A stretch of 64,000 nucleotides of DNA, from positions 1 to 64,000 of the forward strand of contig JBNKTC010000002.1 in NCBI GenBank assembly GCA_050297855.1, written 5' to 3'. Position numbers and translations under genes: made by a program. The notes beneath the pieces were generated by a model. The model did not search any database. It had not been told where the DNA came from and worked only from the letters and a program-made list of their open reading frames with translations. Source of the DNA: SZUA-545 sp050297855. Lineage in GTDB: Bacteria > Campylobacterota > Campylobacteria > Campylobacterales > SZUA-545. Of the stretch, positions 50,426-60,762 are shown one piece after another. How positions within the stretch are numbered: the stretch's first letter is position 1; each line of letters starts with the position of its first letter.

Positions 50426-51754
50426 ATGTCCCTATTCGGAACCGACGGAGTACGTGGCCAAGCGGGCTCGACGATCAATCCCTTCCTCGTTTTAAAGCTG
50501 GCGATGGCAGCGGGAATCTACTTTAGAAAGCACTCCAAGACCAATAAGATCCTGGTGGGAAAAGATACCCGAAGAAGCGGATATATGATCGAAAACGCAC
50601 TGGTAAGCGGTTTTACGGCGGTAGGCTACAACGTGGTCCAGATCGGCCCGATGCCGACGCCTGCCGTAGCGTTCCTTACCGAAAGCATGCGATGTGACGC
50701 GGGTGTGATGATCAGTGCCTCCCACAACCCCTTTGACGACAACGGGATCAAGTTCTTTACCCATGACGGCTCCAAGCTCAAGCCGGAAGAGGAGAAAGAG
50801 ATCGAAGCGATCTTCAAAGACGAAGAGCTGCTGACGAGCAATATGCAAAAAGGTAAAAAGATCGGTTCGTCCAAACGGATCGATGACGTGATCGGCCGCT
50901 ATATCGTCCATATTAAAAACTCCTTTCCCAAGGAGATGACACTGAATGACCGGCGGATCGTTATCGATACGGCGAACGGTGCGGCGTATAAGGTCGCTCC
51001 AACGATCTTCCGCGAACTGGGTGCCGAGACGATCGTCATCAACAGCGATCCCGACGGCTACAATATTAATGAAGACTGCGGGGCGCTCCACCCCTCCAAC
51101 CTCGGCAAAGAGGTGGTACGCTACCGTGCCGATATCGGTTTCGGCCTCGACGGTGACGCGGACCGCCTGGTGGTCGTGGACGAGCACGGCGAATCGATCG
51201 ACGGGGACAAACTGCTGGGTGTCCTGGCAGTCTCCCTGAAAGAGCAGGGGCGGCTGGATAATGACGCCTGTGTCGCGACGATCATGAGTAACGGGGCGAT
51301 GGACGACTACCTCGCAGAAAACGGGATCAAACTCTACCGCAGCGATGTGGGTGACAAACACGTTGTGGACCTGATGGAGAAACACGGGCTCAAGTTCGGC
51401 GGTGAGCAGAGCGGTCATATCGTATTCAGCGATTTCGCCAAGACCGGGGATGGCCTGGTGAGTGCGCTGCAGACGATGGCCTACGTGCTTAAAAGCGACA
51501 AACCGGCCAGCAAAGCACTGAATCAGTTCAGCCTCTATCCCCAGATGCAGAAAGCGATCCCCGTTGCGGAGAAAAAACCGCTTGACCAGATTCCGGGATA
51601 TCCCGAACTGATCAAGGAGATCGAAGGGGCGGGGCTGCGCCACGTGATCCGCTATTCCGGGACGGAGAACAAGCTTCGGATCCTCCTTGAAGGGAAAGAT
51701 GCCAAAAAGCTCGAAAGCTATTTTGAAAAAACCGTTGCATTCCTGAGCAAGTAA
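50426..51754 (+). CDS. glmM: Phosphoglucosamine mutase
   Basis: A 442-residue enzyme making glucosamine-1-phosphate for cell wall and LPS. Marks: MSLFGTDGVRGQAG, active-site Ser in ISASHNPFDDNGIKFF, metal loop LDGDADR, GGEQSGHI and RYSGTENKLRIL. Its stop and the lspA start share a base (TAATG). Confidence 0.96.
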   Translation: MSLFGTDGVRGQAGSTINPFLVLKLAMAAGIYFRKHSKTNKILVGKDTRRSGYMIENALVSGFTAVGYNVVQIGPMPTPAVAFLTESMRCDAGVMISASHNPFDDNGIKFFTHDGSKLKPEEEKEIEAIFKDEELLTSNMQKGKKIGSSKRIDDVIGRYIVHIKNSFPKEMTLNDRRIVIDTANGAAYKVAPTIFRELGAETIVINSDPDGYNINEDCGALHPSNLGKEVVRYRADIGFGLDGDADRLVVVDEHGESIDGDKLLGVLAVSLKEQGRLDNDACVATIMSNGAMDDYLAENGIKLYRSDVGDKHVVDLMEKHGLKFGGEQSGHIVFSDFAKTGDGLVSALQTMAYVLKSDKPASKALNQFSLYPQMQKAIPVAEKKPLDQIPGYPELIKEIEGAGLRHVIRYSGTENKLRILLEGKDAKKLESYFEKTVAFLSK

Positions 51755-52218
51755 TGCAGAAAGAGCTTTTTCTTTTTGTCGTGGTTGCAGTGGCAGTATT
51801 CGGTGCGGACCAGTATATCAAACAGCTGATCCTGGACGGGTTCCGCTACGATACGGCCTGCATCTCCATCATCTATACCCTCAACACAGGTGTCGCGTTT
51901 TCGATGTTCGCCTTTTTGGGACCGTATCTGAAGTATATTCAGCTGGGGATTATCGCGGCAGGTCTCTTCTATATATATAGGGAGAATCTTTTTGCCCGAT
52001 ATTTTATTCCTGTAGGGATGCTTTTGGGGGCTGCATTGGCCAATATCCTGGACCGTTTTGTTCATGGAGGCGTTGTGGATTATGTCTTCTGGCACTGCGG
52101 GTTTGACTTTGCGGTCTTCAACTTTGCCGATGTGATGATCGATGTGGCAGTGGCTTTGATCCTGCTGATCCACTTCGGTTGGATCGGCAAAAAGGGTGAA
52201 AAAGAGGGGGCGGAATAA
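51754..52218 (+). CDS. lspA: Lipoprotein signal peptidase
   Basis: A 154-residue inner-membrane aspartyl protease with four helices; catalytic Asp residues lie in ANILDRFVHGGVVDY and FNFADVMID. Other marks: GADQYIKQLI and NTGVAFSMF. It processes the lipoproteins encoded across this window. Confidence 0.95.
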   Translation: MQKELFLFVVVAVAVFGADQYIKQLILDGFRYDTACISIIYTLNTGVAFSMFAFLGPYLKYIQLGIIAAGLFYIYRENLFARYFIPVGMLLGAALANILDRFVHGGVVDYVFWHCGFDFAVFNFADVMIDVAVALILLIHFGWIGKKGEKEGAE

Positions 52219-52279
52219 AAAATTTTCGGATTTTTTGTTTTTTGCCTTCTGTTTTAAGCTAGTTTAATGTTTAGATGGC

Positions 52280-52285
52280 TATAAT
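52280..52285 (+). promoter_or_regulatory. -10 element (TATAAT) for tRNA-Val and probably thrS
   Basis: GGCTATAATCCC lies 25 bases before the tRNA. No terminator is clear between the tRNA and thrS (only a T-rich stretch), so the operon may be read through. Confidence 0.55.
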
Positions 52286-52309
52286 CCCATCTACTTTTTA
52301 ACCGCAAAT

Positions 52310-52385
52310 GGTCGCGTAGCTCAGTTGGTAGAGCACTACCTTGACATGGTAGTGGTCACAGGTTCAAGTCCTGTCGTGGCCACCA
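52310..52385 (+). tRNA. tRNA-Val(GAC)
   Basis: A 76-base tRNA with encoded CCA. Acceptor GGTCGCG pairs with CGTGGCC, the anticodon loop is TTGACAT (anticodon GAC), and the T arm ACAGG-TTCAAGT-CCTGT is normal. Confidence 0.95.
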
Positions 52386-52418
52386 TTTTTTTCTGATACA
52401 ATCTAAGGATTTTTTTTT

Positions 52419-54226
52419 TTGAGTAATAAGATAGCGATAAAAAAAGATGGTCAAATAATCGACCTGCAAACAGCCGAGGAGCTGGATCTTTCCGGCGAAC
52501 CTATCTACTACGACAACTCCCCCGATGCTCTTTCCGTAATTCGACATTCCACTGCCCACCTTATGGCCCAAGCCATCAATGAACTTTATACTAATGCGAA
52601 ATTTTTTGTCGGGCCGGTTGTGGACGAAGGGTTCTACTACGATTTTAAAGTCGACGAGCATATCGGTGAAGAAGATCTTGCCAAGATCGAAAAGAAGATG
52701 CGTGCCCTCGTAGAACAGAAAAGCGATATTACGAAATACTATATCTCCCACGACGAAGCGCTCAAGAAGTTTGAAAACGACAACTGCAAAGTCGCCGTTC
52801 TTTCAAAAATCCCCGACGAGCAGGTCTCCATCTATAAACAGGAAGGCTTCGAAGACCTCTGCCGCGGACCCCATGTCCCCAATACGAAACTCCTATCCAA
52901 TTTCAAACTGACAAAAGTCGCCGGTGCCTACCTGGGCGGGGATGAGAAAAACGAGATGCTCACCCGTATCTACGGGATCGCATTTGCAGACCAGAAAGCC
53001 CTTAAAGCCCACTTCAAGATGCTTGAAGAGGCAAAAAAACGGGATCACCGCAAACTGGGTAACGATCTGCAGCTCTTTAAGTTTTATGACGAAGTGGGCG
53101 GCGGACTGCCGCTCTGGCTGCCGGCGGGTGCACGTCTGAGAACACGCCTGGAAGCCAAACTGATCGAAGCACACCGACGACGCGGCTATGAGCCCCTAAG
53201 AGGCCCGCAGATCCTTCGTTCAGACCTCTGGATGCGCAGCGGCCACTACCAGAACTACGGCGAGAACATGTACTTCACAGAAGTGGACAACATGGAGTAC
53301 GGGATCAAGCCGATGAACTGTGTCGGTCACATCAAGGCATACGAAGCAGATGTGCGAAGCTACCGCGACCTGCCTCTGAAGTACTACGAGTTCGGTACAG
53401 TCCACCGCCATGAGCAGAGCGGGGTACTGCACGGACTCCTGCGGGTACGCGAGTTTACCCAGGACGATGCGCACATCTTCTGTACAGAAGAGCAGATCAA
53501 AGAGCAGATCGTGGAGATTATGGAGTTTGTCGACACGATCATGAAGAGCCTTGAGTTCGATTATACGATCGAGCTCTCCACGAAACCGGAGAAAGCGATC
53601 GGAAGTGACGAGTTTTGGGAGAAAGCGACCCAGGCGATCCGCGATGCACTGGAGTACCAGAAGCTTGAGTACGGTGTAGATGAAGGCGGTGGTGCCTTCT
53701 ACGGACCGAAGATCGACATCAAAGTCACGGATGCGATCGGACGAAAATGGCAGTGCGGTACGATCCAGGTCGACCTCAACCTTCCGGAGCGTTTCGAGCT
53801 GGAGTATATCGACGAGAACAACGAGCGGAAGCGGCCGGTCATGCTGCACCGTGCGATCCTCGGGTCTTTTGAGCGCTTTATCGCGATCCTGACCGAACAT
53901 TACGCCGGAGAGTTCCCTTTCTTCCTCTCCCCGACGCAGGTGATCGTTATCCCTATCGCAGATGCCCACGTGGATTATGCTAAAGAAATTAAATCTATGT
54001 TACTATCTAACGATATAGATTGTACGATCATGTCCAAAAACGAGAGCCTGAACAAACGTATCCGTACGGCAGAGATGCAGAAGGTTCCGGTTATCGTCGT
54101 CATCGGGGATCAGGAAGTGGAAAACCGACAGGTCGCCGTAAGGGACAGACGTGCAAAAGAACGAAGTACGATCTCCCTTGAAGAGTTTATCGAGGCTTCA
54201 AAACAAAAACTGAATGAGGTAAATTT

Positions 54227-54230
<4 letters not shown>
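52419..54230 (+). CDS. thrS: Threonyl-tRNA synthetase
   Basis: A 603-residue class II synthetase: short TGS-like start, editing-type domain (HSTAHLMAQAINELY), motif 1-3 regions of the core (LRGPQILRSDLWMRSGHY, EFGTVHRHEQSGVLHGLLRV, MLHRAILGSFERF) and anticodon-binding end. The TTG start follows AAGGA, with the whole spacer a run of T. It overlaps infC by 4 bases. Confidence 0.96.
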
Positions 54231-54766
<536 letters not shown>

Positions 54767-54810
54767 GCTCCAGGCAGCGTAAACGCCTAACTTTACAAAG
54801 GAGAATAAAT

Positions 54811-55005
54811 ATGCCAAAGATGAAAACTGTCAAAAGTGCTTCCAAGCGTTTTAAAGTTAAAAAAAACAGCATTAAACGCGGCGCAGCATACAGAAGTCAT
54901 ATCTTGACGAAAAAAGAGCCGCAGAAAATGCGGAATCTTAAATCGCCAAAAGTCGTTCACGCAACAAACGAAACAGCGATTAAAAAACAACTTTGTATGG
55001 CTTAA
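54811..55005 (+). CDS. rpmI: Ribosomal protein L35
   Basis: A 64-residue basic protein (MPKMKTVKSASKRFKVKKNS; RGAAYRSHILTKK). AAAGGAG precedes the ATG. The 97-base gap to rplT has a possible long stem: CCTTCGTTT near 55020 and AAACGAAAAGG near 55077, which would sit at the rplT ribosome site. Confidence 0.95.
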   Translation: MPKMKTVKSASKRFKVKKNSIKRGAAYRSHILTKKEPQKMRNLKSPKVVHATNETAIKKQLCMA

Positions 55006-55102
55006 TGACATACTCCCCCTTCGTTTCCTAAAGTGTGAGGCAAGGGAAAGATCACATAGTGTGACACCATCAAAATAAACGAAAAGGTTAAGGAGATACC
55101 AA

Positions 55103-55456
55103 ATGAGAGTTAAAACTGGTGTAGTTAGACGTAGACGTCACAAAAAAATCCTAAAACTGGCCCGCGGTTTTTACGCAGGTCGAAGTAGACAATTCAGAAA
55201 AGCGAAAGAGCAGCTTGAGAGAAGTCTGGTATACGCATACCGAGACAGAAAACAGAAAAAAAGAGAGTTCAGAAAACTGTGGATCGTACGTATCAACGCA
55301 GCGTGCAGAATGAATGATATCTCTTACTCCCGCTTCATGCATGGCCTTAAAGTGGCTAAAATCGAACTGGACAGAAAGATCCTTGCCGACATGGCGATGA
55401 ACGCTCCGGAAGATTTTGCCGCGGTTGTAGCACAAGCTAAAAAAGCCATCGCGTAA
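55103..55456 (+). CDS. rplT: Ribosomal protein L20
   Basis: A 117-residue basic protein (MRVKTGVVRRRRHKKILKLA; GFYAGRSRQFRKAKEQL; LWIVRINAACRMNDISYSRF). L20 binds 23S rRNA early in assembly and in E. coli represses its own operon at rpmI. AAGGAG site. Confidence 0.96.
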   Translation: MRVKTGVVRRRRHKKILKLARGFYAGRSRQFRKAKEQLERSLVYAYRDRKQKKREFRKLWIVRINAACRMNDISYSRFMHGLKVAKIELDRKILADMAMNAPEDFAAVVAQAKKAIA

Positions 55457-55478
55457 TTAACCGAATATTTATACGATA

Positions 55479-55499
55479 GCCCGCTTGCCAAATGCGGGC
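55479..55499 (+). terminator. Hairpin downstream of rplT
   Basis: GCCCGC (55479-55484) and GCGGGC (55494-55499) pair around a 9-base loop. C-rich sequence rather than a T-run follows, so intrinsic termination may be weak. Confidence 0.5.
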
Positions 55500-55599
55500 C
55501 CCTCCGAACACAATTAGTTCATTTATTTAACCTCGCTTCAAAATAAAATCACTAAAATATCACATAAAACATAAGTCAATAGAAAGTCAATAGGTACGC

Positions 55600-56811
55600 A
55601 TGGGTAAAGTCTATATTGCAAAACAGTCAGTCTTCAATGTAAACGGCAAGGTTTTCGGTCACGAACTTTTTTTCCGCGACAACGAAGGAGGGATGAAAAA
55701 TTTCCCGTCCGATCTTTCGGCAACATCTCGTGTCCTTCTTAATGTCACGAATCACATGAATTTCGATGCGATCAAAGGCGGTAAAGAGAACTTCCTCTTT
55801 ATTAACGTCAACCATGCTGTGCTTAACTCCGGCATCCTCGAGATGCTCGATCCGTCCCACTTTATCATCGAACTGCTGGAAACGACCCAGGTCGATGAAT
55901 ATGTTCTAAAAAAAGTGAAACGCCTTAAGCAGCTCGGTTTCCGTTTCGCCCTGGACGATTTTGACTGTTCTACCCGGATGATCGAACAGTTTAAGAGCGT
56001 CATCCCCCATATGGATATCATCAAGTTCGACGTTCTTAATGCTGATCCCCAGCGTATGGCGGTCCTGGCTAAAAAATTTAAGGCTGGGGGCAAAAAACTG
56101 CTCGCCGAGAAGATCGAGACCAAAGACCAGTACCTGACCCATTCGCGGATGGGCTTTGACCTGTTCCAGGGATATTATTTTCATATGCCTGAAAACATCG
56201 AATCGACGATGAACCTCCATACGGAGGTGTATGATCTGCTTAATCTCATCCAGATGATCAAGGACGATAACGAAACGGTGGAGATCGAGCAGTTCTTCAG
56301 GTCCAAGCCCGATATGTCCTACAACCTGATCAAGTACCTCAACTCTTCACAGGTCGGACTGCGCAGCGAAATATACTCCATCGAACATGCCATTGCCCTG
56401 ATCGGCCGGAAACAGCTCCTGAAATGGCTCCTGCTCTACCTCTACTCTGAACATCACGCCTCGGAACTTCCCGAGCATGTGCTTAAAACGGCGATTGCCC
56501 GGGCCGAGAAGATGGAGCAGCTGGTGCAGGGGGAGAACAATAAGATGGCCTATCTGACCGGGATGTATTCCCTGCTTGATATCCTCTTTGACATGGAGAT
56601 GGGGGAGCTGATGAAGCACCTCTGTATCGACAGCTCGATCAAAAATGCGATCCTCCACGGCCGCGGCGAACTGGGAAAAAAACTAAAAACCGTAAAAAGC
56701 GAAGAGTCCGTTCACCTTAAAGAGCTGGTGATGGAGCACTTCGACCGGATACCGAAAGAGGATATCCTGCGCCTGTTAGAAAAGGCCGAGATCATTCAGA
56801 AGCACAGCTGA
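55600..56811 (+). CDS. EAL-HDOD (YuxH-type) signalling protein
   Basis: A 403-residue protein with an EAL-like N-terminal half and a C-terminal HDOD domain (about 205-390; MSYNLIKYLNSSQVGLRSEI; IEHAIALIGRKQLLKWLLLY). The EAL motif reads ELF (GHELFFRD), DDFG reads DDFD, while IIELLE, IIKFDV, EKIE and QGYYF remain, so activity is uncertain; in Vibrio the same architecture is the active phosphodiesterase CdgJ. Its last 20 bases overlap the convergent GGDEF-PilZ gene. Confidence 0.88.
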   Translation: MGKVYIAKQSVFNVNGKVFGHELFFRDNEGGMKNFPSDLSATSRVLLNVTNHMNFDAIKGGKENFLFINVNHAVLNSGILEMLDPSHFIIELLETTQVDEYVLKKVKRLKQLGFRFALDDFDCSTRMIEQFKSVIPHMDIIKFDVLNADPQRMAVLAKKFKAGGKKLLAEKIETKDQYLTHSRMGFDLFQGYYFHMPENIESTMNLHTEVYDLLNLIQMIKDDNETVEIEQFFRSKPDMSYNLIKYLNSSQVGLRSEIYSIEHAIALIGRKQLLKWLLLYLYSEHHASELPEHVLKTAIARAEKMEQLVQGENNKMAYLTGMYSLLDILFDMEMGELMKHLCIDSSIKNAILHGRGELGKKLKTVKSEESVHLKELVMEHFDRIPKEDILRLLEKAEIIQKHS

Positions 56812-58855
56812 ACGCCGACAACTTCTGCTTAAAGTCCTGGATGATAAGGCGCTGGTGCTCCGAGATGTATTCGGATAGTTTAGCGTCGTTCTCGCGGCTT
56901 AGATTAAAAACCACGATGATACGGTAGATGTTTTTTACCTTTTCGATATCGAGGATATTCCCTTCCGCAGAGATATCGACCTCCTGCTCCCCCCTGAAAA
57001 CATAAAAATTCGTCACGACACTGTCCCCGGTATGGAGCTTGTCGATGCTGTCTGCAAAGATACTCACCGAGACGAGGGAGATATCCTGGACGATACCGGT
57101 AATCAGGCATTCGCGGTTTTTTATCGTGATATAGATGTCGTTGCCGGGTCTGACCCGGATGAACTTACGGTCCAGTGGACTGGATTCGAGGTAACGGAAG
57201 TTCGAGAGGGTGATCATCTTCTCTTTTGGGTCCTGATCCACGATGTTCGCAGAGATGTTCTTGACGGGGTAGGGTAGCTGGAAGTAGATGTCCCTGGAGA
57301 AATAGAAGGAGAAGTTCGTCACGGCCTGCATCACGATGCGGTCCTCTTCGAGTGCGACGATCTTCATATCCGATGTGATCGGTATCTCTTTATAGGTCGC
57401 CGTGATCTTCAGGGGTGTCCCCCGCTTAAAAACAGATGCGAGACTCTCCAGGATAAGTCTTTCCTCTTCCTGGAGCTTTTGGTCTTTTTCGATCGTGATC
57501 TCATCATCCCACACCTTTCCGCCACCGTTTTCCTTGATCTCTTCGATGATCTTGTCGGTCCGTTTTAAGAGAGCCTGTAGCGGTTCGGGCGGTCTGAAGC
57601 GCGTTACGGCAATGGAACAGTTGAGTTTTTCGTTGATGACATAGTCTGTGTTGAAGACCGCTTTGCGTATCGAATAAGCGAGGGAGAGGACAGCACGACG
57701 CTCATACCCTTGGCAGAGGAGGGCAAAGCGGCCGCTGCGGATGCGTGCCAGCAGCATATCATCCTCTTTGACTTCCGTGATGACCCCGGCACATTTGATG
57801 AGGATCGTATCGCGGACCACCTGTCCGTAGCGGTCATTGATGACTCCAAGGTTGTCCAGGTCGATAAAGAGGATAAAGAGCAGGTCATCGTTTCGCTGGT
57901 TCTTCGCGATGCTCCCGGCCAGTGCTTCGTCGAACTTAGCCGAATTGTAGACATTGGTGACGGGGTCCTGGTAGAAGTCCTGCTTGATCTTTTTCAGTTC
58001 ACTGTCGATGTGGGTGACTTCGGCCATGGAGATAATATATTCTGACGGCATATTCGGAAGGCGGTTGACCTTCATCAGGTAGGCTTTTGTCTCATGCTCC
58101 CGTTTGTTGTTGAGGTAGATGACGACTGAACGGTCTTTGATACCGGTCATCTCTTCGAGCCATTCGGTATAGCGTTGATTGCTGAAGGCATCGTTCCCTT
58201 CAAAAAGCTGGGCGACCATCTGGCGGTAGTCCGGGTATTCAGAATGCAGTTCGTCAAGGCTCTTTACGCCGAACGCGTGCAGGAAAGCCTTGTTGGCAAC
58301 GATGATCCGTTCGTCTTTGACGACGCACAGGAGGTTCTCCTGGAAGTTGAGGATCGCCTGGATATGGTTATAGGCGCGGTGGATCTCTACTTCATGCTGC
58401 AGTTTGGCTTCCCGCTCGCGGCTGAGCTGAGCGAAGACGTTTAATACCCCAACCAGGTTGGCGTCGAACACATCACTCATCTCCTCCAGGAAGGGTTCGA
58501 TCTTATCCTGTTTATTTTTTTGGGAGAAGAAGCGGCTGAGAATGGAGCGGCGGAGTCCCATGCAGAGGGTGTAGATATCGGGGGAGTGGATATCCCGTTC
58601 GATCAGGTAGAGGATCAGCTTATGGACGACGGGGCAGTCACCGATGCTGTTCCTCCCCTCGATGACCCCCAGGAAGTAGTCCAGGATAGGGAGACCGAAT
58701 GTCTTTTTAAACGAGGAGGGACTGATGTTGAACTTTTTAAAAAACGCTTTGATCTCTTGGCGTCCGATCCATTGATCGACAATATCTTCTCTCCCTTTTT
58801 CAAAAAAGGCGAGATGCTCTTTTAAATACTTAACGGAGATATCTCTGTTTTTCAT
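56792..58855 (-). CDS. Sensor-PAS-degenerate GGDEF-PilZ-like protein
   Basis: A 687-residue cytoplasmic protein: helical N-terminal sensor-like region (about 1-150), PAS (about 165-285), a GGDEF-like domain (about 295-440) whose site reads RSGRF instead of GGDEF, and a C-terminal PilZ-like domain (about 560-670; DRKFIRVRPGNDIYITI and QDISLVSVSIFAD, close to the RxxxR and (D/N)xSxxG motifs but not exact). It is more likely a cyclic-di-GMP receiver or scaffold than an enzyme. ATG 58855 is chosen over a GTG four codons earlier. It converges on the EAL-HDOD gene. Confidence 0.82.
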   Translation of the reverse strand: MKNRDISVKYLKEHLAFFEKGREDIVDQWIGRQEIKAFFKKFNISPSSFKKTFGLPILDYFLGVIEGRNSIGDCPVVHKLILYLIERDIHSPDIYTLCMGLRRSILSRFFSQKNKQDKIEPFLEEMSDVFDANLVGVLNVFAQLSREREAKLQHEVEIHRAYNHIQAILNFQENLLCVVKDERIIVANKAFLHAFGVKSLDELHSEYPDYRQMVAQLFEGNDAFSNQRYTEWLEEMTGIKDRSVVIYLNNKREHETKAYLMKVNRLPNMPSEYIISMAEVTHIDSELKKIKQDFYQDPVTNVYNSAKFDEALAGSIAKNQRNDDLLFILFIDLDNLGVINDRYGQVVRDTILIKCAGVITEVKEDDMLLARIRSGRFALLCQGYERRAVLSLAYSIRKAVFNTDYVINEKLNCSIAVTRFRPPEPLQALLKRTDKIIEEIKENGGGKVWDDEITIEKDQKLQEEERLILESLASVFKRGTPLKITATYKEIPITSDMKIVALEEDRIVMQAVTNFSFYFSRDIYFQLPYPVKNISANIVDQDPKEKMITLSNFRYLESSPLDRKFIRVRPGNDIYITIKNRECLITGIVQDISLVSVSIFADSIDKLHTGDSVVTNFYVFRGEQEVDISAEGNILDIEKVKNIYRIIVVFNLSRENDAKLSEYISEHQRLIIQDFKQKLSAFSCASE

Positions 58856-58911
58856 GGCGTGTATCACCTTCTATCTGCTTACACCCATTGTACACCCACT
58901 CGTTTTATAGA

Positions 58912-58917
58912 ATTATA
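58912..58917 (-). promoter_or_regulatory. -10 element (TATAAT) for the GGDEF-PilZ-like gene
   Basis: The minus strand reads CATTATAATTCTATAAAACG. It lies 57 bases before the start, just past the uvrC end. Confidence 0.45.
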
Positions 58918-58930
58918 ATGCTGGCCCCGC

Positions 58931-60733
58931 TCATGCGTTTTTGAAGAAGGTGCGTACTTTTTTGACATCGGCGTGGCTGAGAACGACAGCTAGTGCTTCC
59001 TCGTCGGCCTTCTCTATGGCTTCGAAGGTACCGAAATAGTCGATAAGGCGTTTCATCTTGGCTTCGCCGATCCCTTTGATCGCCAGCAGCGAGATCTTTT
59101 TGTCGCTTTTGAGTTTCTGTTTACGGTGGAAGCTGATCGCCTGGTTGTGTGCTTCGTCGCGGATGCGCTGCATCAGCTGGAGTCTGGGGTCTGTCGGTTT
59201 AAGGCGGAAGATGTCCGTATCGCCGTAGAGGATATCCCGTGCGGCACCCTTGGCACGGTGGGCCTTGGCATCCAGTTTCTCCTTGGCGATGGCGATAACG
59301 GGGATAAAGATCCCTACGCTCTCTAAAATATTTTTGGCCAGGTTGCGCAGTGTCTCACCCCCGTCGATCAGCCAGAGGTCCGGCGGCGGGTTTTTCCCGA
59401 AGCTCTCGACACGGCGTGTCAGGAGTTCGCGCATCTGTTCGTATTCCGCCGTTGCCTCAAGGTTGTAGTTGCGGTAGTCCGCTTTGGCAAAACTGCCGTT
59501 TTCGAATATGACCATCGCACCCACGGGATTGGAGCCCTGGATATGGGAGTTGTCGAAACACTCGATCCGGTAGGGGAGGCTCTCCAGTTCGAACAGGGTC
59601 TTGACTTCGCCCAGGACCGTATCGTTGCGGTCTTTGATCTTGAGGAGTTCCCCGGCGTTTTTAAGGGCCAGTTCGGCGATCTTGAGTTTTTTCCCTCTCT
59701 GGGGATGGGTGATCGTAAACTTTCGTCCGAAGCGTTCATGCAGAAGGCTTTCGATGTCGTGGTCTTCCTCGAAGGGGTGGGCGGTGTAGACCGTTGTAGA
59801 GGTGATGGGCATATCGGGGGAGTAGAAGGCCAGAAATGCACGCTTATACGCTTCGTCCCGGTCGAAGCCGAAGGCGAACCGCAGGGTCGTATTGGCGCTG
59901 GAGACCACCTTCCCGTCACGGATAAAGAGGCGCACCGCACTCGCCTTGTCCCCTTCGTCGGCGATGGCCAGGACGTCGAAGTTCTCGTTTTTGGCCAGGT
60001 CGACCCCGCTGACGATCGTGGAACGTTCGATCCCCTCGATGCGCTCTTTGAGTTTGCCCGCCTCCTCGAACTGCAGGTTCTCCGCATACTGCATCATCCT
60101 ATTCTTGAGGATGGCGATCAGTTTGGATTTGTTGTTGATATAGCCGGACGCTTCGTCGACTATCGTCTTGTACTCATCGGGGCCTATCTTCCCTTCGCAG
60201 GGGGCGAGGCACTTTTTGATCTGGTGGAAAAGGCACGCTTTTTTCCCTTTGATGCAGCTCTTTTTCTGTACCAGGGGAAAGAGATCATAAAGGCTGTCGA
60301 GGATGTCCCGACCCCCGGTGGCAAAAGGGCCGTAGTATTTGATATCCCGGCCTTTGATCACCTTGCGCGTGATCTCGAAACGGGGGAAATCTTCGGCCAT
60401 ATCGATGTAGATGTAGGGATAGGTCTTATCGTCCCGCAGCAGGATGTTGTATTTGGGTTTGAGCTGTTTGATCAGGGAGTTTTCCAGGATCAGGGAGTCG
60501 TTTTCGTTCTCCACCAGGATATACTCCAGGTTCGCCGTCTCCAGGATCATCTTCGTAATGCGGGGTGAAAGGTTGGCCGAAGGGCCCAGGTGCGGGGTGA
60601 AGCGGAAGTAGCTCTTGACCCGTTTTTTCAGGCTCTTGGCCTTGCCCACGTAGAGCAGGCGGCCGTGGGTATCGAAATACTGGTAGACGCCCGGGGCGTC
60701 GGGGAGGTTTTTTATCGTATCTGTCAGGTTCAT
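58931..60733 (-). CDS. uvrC: Excinuclease ABC subunit C
   Basis: About 600 residues: GIY-YIG nuclease domain (APGVYQYFDTHGRLLYVGKA), a zinc-less Cys segment (CIKGKKACLFHQIKKCLAPC), UVR motif (ENLQFEEAGKLKERIEGIER), RNase H-like nuclease domain (IECFDNSHIQGSNPVGAMV) and C-terminal HhH (LLAIKGIGEAKMKRLIDYFG). It makes both cuts in nucleotide excision repair. ATG 60733 is chosen; a TTG at 60757 is less likely, as it lies in the -10 box. Confidence 0.95.
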   Translation of the reverse strand: MNLTDTIKNLPDAPGVYQYFDTHGRLLYVGKAKSLKKRVKSYFRFTPHLGPSANLSPRITKMILETANLEYILVENENDSLILENSLIKQLKPKYNILLRDDKTYPYIYIDMAEDFPRFEITRKVIKGRDIKYYGPFATGGRDILDSLYDLFPLVQKKSCIKGKKACLFHQIKKCLAPCEGKIGPDEYKTIVDEASGYINNKSKLIAILKNRMMQYAENLQFEEAGKLKERIEGIERSTIVSGVDLAKNENFDVLAIADEGDKASAVRLFIRDGKVVSSANTTLRFAFGFDRDEAYKRAFLAFYSPDMPITSTTVYTAHPFEEDHDIESLLHERFGRKFTITHPQRGKKLKIAELALKNAGELLKIKDRNDTVLGEVKTLFELESLPYRIECFDNSHIQGSNPVGAMVIFENGSFAKADYRNYNLEATAEYEQMRELLTRRVESFGKNPPPDLWLIDGGETLRNLAKNILESVGIFIPVIAIAKEKLDAKAHRAKGAARDILYGDTDIFRLKPTDPRLQLMQRIRDEAHNQAISFHRKQKLKSDKKISLLAIKGIGEAKMKRLIDYFGTFEAIEKADEEALAVVLSHADVKKVRTFFKNA

Positions 60734-60756
60734 TGCATCATTACAGTTTTTCCGCA

Positions 60757-60762
60757 ATTATA
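60757..60762 (-). promoter_or_regulatory. -10 element (TATAAT) for uvrC
   Basis: Minus strand GGCTATAATTGCGG, 24 bases before the uvrC ATG and overlapping the stop of the gene upstream. Confidence 0.5.
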
